From: a candidate division TA06 bacterium
GTDB taxonomy: Bacteria; Hydrothermota; DG-26; E44-bin18
NCBI GenBank assembly: GCA_004376575.1
Contig: SOJN01000046.1
Location: forward strand, 1 to 48,708
Direction: 5' to 3'
DNA length: 48,708 bases
Part shown: piece after piece, positions 44,556 through 48,708 of the stretch
How positions within the stretch are numbered: the first letter of the stretch is position 1
How the letters are laid out: every line of letters begins with the position of its first letter
Program-made: the position numbers and the translations under genes
Notes under the pieces: generated by a model
Told to the model about the DNA's origin: nothing
Databases searched by the model: none
Seen by the model: the letters and a program-made list of their open reading frames with translations, nothing else

Positions 44556-44993
44556 ATGACTCCAGCCGCTGAGAAGAACACATCGAACCGCCGTGCAAGG
44601 CGCCTGAGAATGGGGCAGGGCATCCTGCAGGTTCTTATTGGCTTAGGTGTGGTTGGGGGAGGGATTGGTCTTGTCTCGAATCCATCGGGCGCTAATCTGG
44701 GTTTCCGGGTTGAGTGGCTAGCAGGATCGCCGTTCTCGAACTATCTCATCCCGGGCATCGCGCTGCTCGCCGTGAACGGTCTGGGTAGTCTTGCGGGAAG
44801 CATGGTGTCCTTCGCTGGGAAACGGTTCGCCGGAGAGACCGCTGCTGCACTCGGTCTGTTCATGATGGCGTGGATCGCTGTGCAGATGTACTGGATTGGA
44901 CTATCTTCTTGGCTCCAGCCCTTGTTCTTCGGCCTGGGTCTACTCGAGGTGGTATTGGGTTTTTGCGTAAGAAGAGATCTGCATAGCAGCTAG
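44556..44993 (+). CDS. Four-TM membrane protein A
   Basis: I do not recognise a family. The product has 145 residues with four hydrophobic segments at about 20-42, 63-85, 93-113 and 118-136 and an arginine-rich N-terminus (NRRARRLRMG) that should face the cytoplasm. Two further small membrane protein genes follow within 50 bp gaps, suggesting one transcript. The start and first 34 codons are duplicated as a truncated copy at 39286. The frame further upstream is rejected because the copy preserves the same ATG. Confidence 0.75.
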   Translation: MTPAAEKNTSNRRARRLRMGQGILQVLIGLGVVGGGIGLVSNPSGANLGFRVEWLAGSPFSNYLIPGIALLAVNGLGSLAGSMVSFAGKRFAGETAAALGLFMMAWIAVQMYWIGLSSWLQPLFFGLGLLEVVLGFCVRRDLHSS

Positions 44994-45008
44994 AGGCTAG
45001 GAGGCACA

Positions 45009-45464
45009 ATGGCACTTCAACCAACAGTTATCACATGGATACTCGTCATCTTTGGGGCCATTACGATTCTGGGGCTTCTGTACGCACAACTCCTAATGTT
45101 ACTGCAGCCGCACGGCGAAAGAGCCAAGAACCTTCTTATCGGCAAAGGAGAAGAGTGGCGGGGCAAGACCCATTTCCGCTACTCCTATGCATTCGCCTGG
45201 GTCGATTGGATGATCTGGGCACCGCTGTTAGTCTGCGGCAGTATAGGAGTGCTGCTGGGACAGCCATGGGGTTATGTGTTGTGGGTCGGAGCAGGAACCA
45301 TTTCGCTGTACATCAACATTGTCCTGTGGATTGCAGAGAAAGAATACGTATATCCCTCATGTGGACCACTCGTCTACTACACCTACTATTGGGGGTTCTT
45401 TGTGTATTGGGGTATACTCACCATAGCGTATTCCGCAGTGCGACTGTCGGGTGTGGCATTCTGA
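45009..45464 (+). CDS. Four-TM membrane protein B
   Basis: I do not recognise a family. The 151-residue product has four hydrophobic segments at about 6-33, 63-85, 88-108 and 123-146. Aromatic residues cluster in the last third (YYTYYWGFFVYW). TAGGAGGCACA precedes the ATG. It lies 15 bp after protein A and 45 bp before protein C, so the three probably form one membrane unit. Confidence 0.75.
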   Translation: MALQPTVITWILVIFGAITILGLLYAQLLMLLQPHGERAKNLLIGKGEEWRGKTHFRYSYAFAWVDWMIWAPLLVCGSIGVLLGQPWGYVLWVGAGTISLYINIVLWIAEKEYVYPSCGPLVYYTYYWGFFVYWGILTIAYSAVRLSGVAF

Positions 45465-45509
45465 TGGCGGGGTCTCTTCCATTTAAACAACTGACATGGG
45501 AGCCGCAAA

Positions 45510-45938
45510 ATGAACTTGATCTGGGGAATGATCCTTCTTGTTCTTTCTTTGATCGGCTGGATTGGGCAGGTCATCACTGTGTTTCGGCCGGTAACCGCCG
45601 CAAAGATGGGTTTAACCGAGCCTGAGGCTAATGTGGACCCAACGTTTTTCGCAGATGCCCGGGGTGAAGCGATTTGGGATGCAGTAAGCCTCTGGACCTT
45701 GACCGTTGCAGCCATACTGCTCATACTGGACAATCCTTCTTGGGCCTATTTCGGTTTGGTTGGCAGCGGCTCATATCTGTACTTCGCGGGGCGCGGGACT
45801 GTGGTTCGCCTCGTAATGCAACGCCGTGGTATTCGTATTGGACTGCCACAAAACCTGAAAGTGATCCGTGTGTTTCTAACCCTATGGGGATTGATGGCAA
45901 TCGGCACGATCGTCTTGGCTGTGAATACAATAATGTAG
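45510..45938 (+). CDS. Four-TM membrane protein C
   Basis: I do not recognise a family. The 142-residue product has hydrophobic segments at about 3-25, 57-75, 77-93 and 118-138, with a polar loop EPEANVDPTFFADARGEAIWD that could be a short extracytoplasmic region. It closes the run of three small membrane proteins. No ATPase, nuclease or enzyme is next to the run, so its role is open. Confidence 0.75.
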   Translation: MNLIWGMILLVLSLIGWIGQVITVFRPVTAAKMGLTEPEANVDPTFFADARGEAIWDAVSLWTLTVAAILLILDNPSWAYFGLVGSGSYLYFAGRGTVVRLVMQRRGIRIGLPQNLKVIRVFLTLWGLMAIGTIVLAVNTIM

Positions 45939-45985
45939 AGCGCAGCAACCGGTGACATCTGAGAACTGATCCCATATCCGCCGAT

Positions 45986-46417
45986 TCATTTTACCTCAAC
46001 CTTGCACTTTTGCCCATCCCACAGTGTTTCGCGCACTGCAAAACTAAGATTATCGTTCAGGCCCTTAATCATACCTTCCATTGGGTCAAGACAATAAAGG
46101 TTACATGGCTTCTGTGCACCAATTTTCTTGGCAAACCCACAAAGTTTGCAGGCTTTTGCCTCTGCAGAAAATCCCTCTTGCTCAGATATTATCTCCCAGC
46201 TTGCGCAGTTAAAGATTTCGGAAAGCTTTAGAAATACCTCTTCCGGTTGGGTAATACCAAATTGCTCCGCTTTCATTGTTCCTGTGAGCATCTGCTCTTT
46301 TTTCTTCTGCTGCGTTACCTTTTCCAAAACTCCTTCTCTGCCCATTTGAAGTACCGCATCAGCCAATACTCCTGCATAGGTGAACTGAAGAATTTGAAGC
46401 TTTTTCTCGTTTTCCAT
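45986..46417 (-). CDS. Cysteine-containing protein of unknown function
   Basis: The chosen ATG is preceded by AAAGGAGGAGTG. The 143-residue product has a helical N-terminal half with repeated glutamine and lysine, then CKLCGF and CNLYCLDPMEGM. The pattern CxxC...CxxxC recalls the L-2-amino-thiazoline-4-carboxylic acid hydrolase family and similar cysteine-containing proteins, but this is a weak match and metal binding is only likely. It stands alone. Confidence 0.65.
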   Translation of the reverse strand: MENEKKLQILQFTYAGVLADAVLQMGREGVLEKVTQQKKKEQMLTGTMKAEQFGITQPEEVFLKLSEIFNCASWEIISEQEGFSAEAKACKLCGFAKKIGAQKPCNLYCLDPMEGMIKGLNDNLSFAVRETLWDGQKCKVEVK

Positions 46418-46479
46418 TTGAAACACTCCTCCTTTTTGCAAGGTATTTTGCCGTTGCTATATACCTTTTTGTGACTTCA

Positions 46480-46490
46480 GGGACGGTGCC
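46480..46490 (+). repeat. REP copy (CCCC subtype)
   Basis: GGGACGGTGCC followed by CCTCTAC. It has the same order as the copies at 33517 and 38828. Confidence 0.6.
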
Positions 46491-46584
46491 CCTCTACATT
46501 TAAGATTGAAGATTTATGATTTAAGATTCCCGAAGATCCCAAAAGATTTGAGTAATTGGGAAGGGTACTTGACTTTTCGACATC

Positions 46585-46656
46585 GTCTCCTCAAAGACGG
46601 CTGAATCGTCACTTCCCAAACAGGATTCTATAGAGTTGTCCGCCAGAAGTCAAGGC
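46585..46656 (+). repeat. Island repeat, copy 6
   Basis: TCGTCTCCTCAAAGACGGCT, GAATCGTCACTTCCCAAACA, GGATTCTATAG and AGAAGTCAAGG follow the reference copy. CTTGACTT upstream at about 46568 is complementary to AAGTCAAG at the right end, giving possible inverted termini. Confidence 0.75.
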
Positions 46657-46684
46657 TGATGCCGGGCTTGACTTATTCAAAACA

Positions 46685-47275
46685 CTATTGTGAGTGTTCT
46701 TTCACAAAATCTGTTGGGTCGAGCCAGCCCAATTCGGTAGGATGAACAGACGTGTAGCCAGCCATCCAACGGTCATCACCGTCGTCCGGATAATCATACC
46801 TGCTCCCTTTACGAATAGCAAAATGCAGATGACAACCCCAGTCAGGATATCCATCTCCGCTTCCGTCCTCATCTTTATCAGCTAGATAACCGATGATCTG
46901 ACCCTTTTTGACTTTTCCTTCCGTTATTTTGTGTCTCCTGGTACTCAAATGACCATACAACGAATATACCTTCGCAGTCGGATGTTCAATTGTAATCAGC
47001 TATCCATACCCACCTCCTGGGCCTGAATAACTGATGTGCCCATCGGCTGCTGCATAAACAGGAGTACCAGGACTTCCGCTGGCGTCCTCACCAGCATGAT
47101 AATTTCTGCTGAATCTTATATTTATCTTGACGTATTTCTGAGACACAAAGTATTCCTGAAGTGGAAACCTAAAGGATGTGGAAGCTCTGTGCCCGCCATC
47201 GTAAATGGTCTCGGCGTCTCTCTCACACCCACAAAAGGCAAATGGTAGCAGACACAATAAGATGAACTTTTTCAT
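46685..47275 (-). pseudogene. M23-family lipoprotein peptidase interrupted by an amber codon
   Basis: A secreted M23 (LytM-like) metallopeptidase. The lipobox is FAFCGC, HAGED provides one histidine and aspartate ligand, LYGHLS and HLHF give the other histidines, so the zinc site is complete. The frame is broken by a single in-frame TAG (47000-47002, codon 92) within GGGYG-x-LITIEH, right before the catalytic core's second half. No frameshift is needed; the downstream frame continues for about 104 codons. A nonsense mutation is the simplest reading, because TAG is used as a normal stop elsewhere (for example rimO and the RAYT). Confidence 0.83.
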
Positions 47276-47310
47276 TCGGACCTTAGGTATGGTGGGTACT
47301 ATCCAAGATT

Positions 47311-47382
47311 TCTTCCTCAAAGACGACAGAGTTGTCACTTCCCAGACATTATTCTATCTCACCGTCCACAAGGAAGTCAATG
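47311..47382 (+). repeat. Island repeat, copy 7
   Basis: TTCTTCCTCAAAGACGACAG, AGTTGTCACTTCCCAGAC, ATTATTCTAT and GGAAGTCAATGCG follow the reference. A second right-end fragment with GCCATCGTGAGGCATAAGTC and AACGAAAC is at 47492-47522. Confidence 0.7.
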
Positions 47383-47874
47383 CGAATGTAGACGCGCATT
47401 TGCCTGTAATCGCAAACCTCGTGATTTGCGGTCTTTGGTTTGATTTTCTATTTTCGATTTTCGATCTTCGTCTTCATGTCTTGGTTAGTGCCATCGTGAG
47501 GCATAAGTCAACGAAACAATGCAGCTGGGGGTGCCGGAGCCCGGGTCGTCTGAGCAGGCTATGTCGGTCAGGACGTGCTCAATCTGTACCGGATTCATCT
47601 GTGATAATACCCTGATAACGAGTATCAAAACATGTCAAAGACTGAGATATGCAATGAATCGAAAAGCAAAGACACGCTACAGGGCCATATAACTCAGGAC
47701 TCGCGGTGTGGTCGCGATGGGCACCAGAGAGGCGAAGGCCCCACACGTAGCGAACATCTCTAGGTCAAGCCCCTCACCGACTTCAAGATGCCCCTTTACG
47801 GAGACTAGACTTCGTGATAGAATTGTGCTGGCATTACTGATGAAAGGCAGATGTCTGGCACACCAGTTTCTGCG
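47383..47874. other. Intergenic region without a supported gene
   Basis: Contains a TTTTCGATTTTCGATCTTCG word tract at about 47449-47472, a right-end fragment of the island repeat, and no recognised coding sequence. Confidence 0.5.
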
Positions 47875-48708
47875 ATGATAAATTCGACAAGAACGATGAT
47901 CACACTTGGAAGGTTCTTAGCATTTCTCCTATTGTGCTCCGGCCTTCTGAATCCCCCAACAGTCGGTGCGAGCGCAGACCCGGACGAGCAGATAATCTGC
48001 GGTGGAATCGTCATTGCGGAAAAGGCGTTGCTTCGCTCGGAACCCGACAGTGGTTCAGCGGTCATTAAGAAGCTCCAGTTCGGCACACCCTTCTACAGCC
48101 TTGGCGATCCCGAAGTGCCCAAGAGGTCGAACAGAAGGGACTATCCTGGGCGGGAACCGCCTCCGTGGTTTCACGTGCTTCTTCCCGATAGCACCACCTA
48201 TGGCTGGATTGCAGGCACAGAAGGCAGGGAAGCTGTGTTCGTGTATACAGGTCTTGAAGGTCCTGATTTCCACCTCCTCTGGTACATAGGTTCCCGACGA
48301 GATGATTTTGCCTACCAGAGATATCTTGTCGGCCTGAGGTCTCTGCATGAGAAAAACTATGAGACTGCGGAGCGTCTATTCAGACAACTTCTAGACAATC
48401 AGCCTGAAGTCGAGATACGATACTACGATAACTACATATTGACTAGGGGTAGCGCAAGAACAGGTGCCTCAATGGGCCTGGCGATAATGTACAGGTCTAT
48501 GAGGGAATACGAGAAAGCTCTTGAACACTACGAGATGATTGTTTCGGACAGCACCATTCCTACCGAGGCAAGAGCTAAAGCCGGGTTGATGATGATAAGG
48601 ATCTATGATCACGATCTGCGAGACCACGATTCGGGCCTGCAGACTGCCTACCGGATAATGGTTGCATTCCCAGGACAACCGACAAACGGCTTTGAGCACT
48701 ACGGCAAG
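47875..48708 (+). CDS. Secreted protein with SH3-like and TPR-like parts (3' truncated by window)
   Basis: An open frame of 278 codons runs to the window end without a stop, so the C-terminus is missing. A signal peptide is predicted at about residues 8-32 (LGRFLAFLLLCSGLL, GASA). An SH3-like module follows: GGIVIAEKALLRSEPDSGSA, GTPFYSLGD and WFHVLLPDSTTYGWI. From about residue 160, helical TPR-like repeats occur (YETAERLFRQLLDNQ, MREYEKALEHYEMIV). The layout resembles bacterial SH3b-TPR proteins that bind cell-wall or protein partners. The ATG has no strong ribosome-binding site, and its full length cannot be judged. Confidence 0.8.
   Translation, partial: MINSTRTMITLGRFLAFLLLCSGLLNPPTVGASADPDEQIICGGIVIAEKALLRSEPDSGSAVIKKLQFGTPFYSLGDPEVPKRSNRRDYPGREPPPWFHVLLPDSTTYGWIAGTEGREAVFVYTGLEGPDFHLLWYIGSRRDDFAYQRYLVGLRSLHEKNYETAERLFRQLLDNQPEVEIRYYDNYILTRGSARTGASMGLAIMYRSMREYEKALEHYEMIVSDSTIPTEARAKAGLMMIRIYDHDLRDHDSGLQTAYRIMVAFPGQPTNGFEHYGK

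Noticed and set aside
46685-47275. Reassignment of TAG to a sense codon.
   Set aside because: Several intact genes in the window end with TAG and no amber suppressor tRNA is seen, so nonsense mutation is the simpler reading.

Overview
The window reads as a chromosomal segment of a bacterium with a balanced base composition, probably an uncultured lineage; a candidate phylum near the FCB group is a guess from gene style, not a phylogenetic result. Bacterial identity is supported by sigma70-type promoters with 17-bp spacers, Shine-Dalgarno sites, frequent TTG and GTG starts, a rho-independent terminator, and bacterial core genes (rimO, accD, birA, coaX, tsaE, tsaB, rimI). The three tRNA genes do not encode their CCA ends.

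Positions 1-8.4 kb hold a tRNA-Arg, a tandem pair of HEAT-repeat proteins, a small membrane protein, two radical SAM proteins with related C-terminal cysteine signatures, an S9 peptidase, a HIT protein and a methyltransferase. Positions 8.9-17 kb, all on the minus strand, hold an anchored hydrolase, a spermidine-synthase-like protein, a secreted protein, a rhomboid-TPR fusion and two ABC half-exporters that look like an asymmetric heterodimer.

Positions 17-24.5 kb form a tightly packed plus-strand series: nucleotidyltransferase, MrfA-like helicase, MrfB-like exonuclease, two metallo-beta-lactamase-fold proteins and a tyrosine recombinase. From a good promoter at 24.6 kb follows birA-coaX-tsaE-tsaB-rimI-accD and a gluzincin-like membrane protease. 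At 30.1 kb a very basic 56-residue protein has a consensus promoter and a perfect 16-bp terminator stem. rimO and a cupin follow.

From about 32 kb to 47.5 kb the character changes. Gene density falls, short accessory genes dominate (VOC, GIY-YIG, methyltransferase, HNH, PD-(D/E)XK-like, small membrane proteins) and dispersed repeats are abundant. A REP-associated tyrosine transposase (RAYT) at 40.7 kb is bracketed by copies of a GGGGACGGTGC repeat that recurs through the region. An internally deleted RAYT relic lies at 37.7 kb. A separate repeat of about 70-75 bp occurs at seven places. This region also has a gene whose 3' end is replaced by transposon antisense sequence, a segmental duplication with a truncated gene copy, and an M23 peptidase gene interrupted by an amber codon. 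The window ends inside a secreted SH3/TPR-like protein. The repeat-rich island is the most unusual part of the window.
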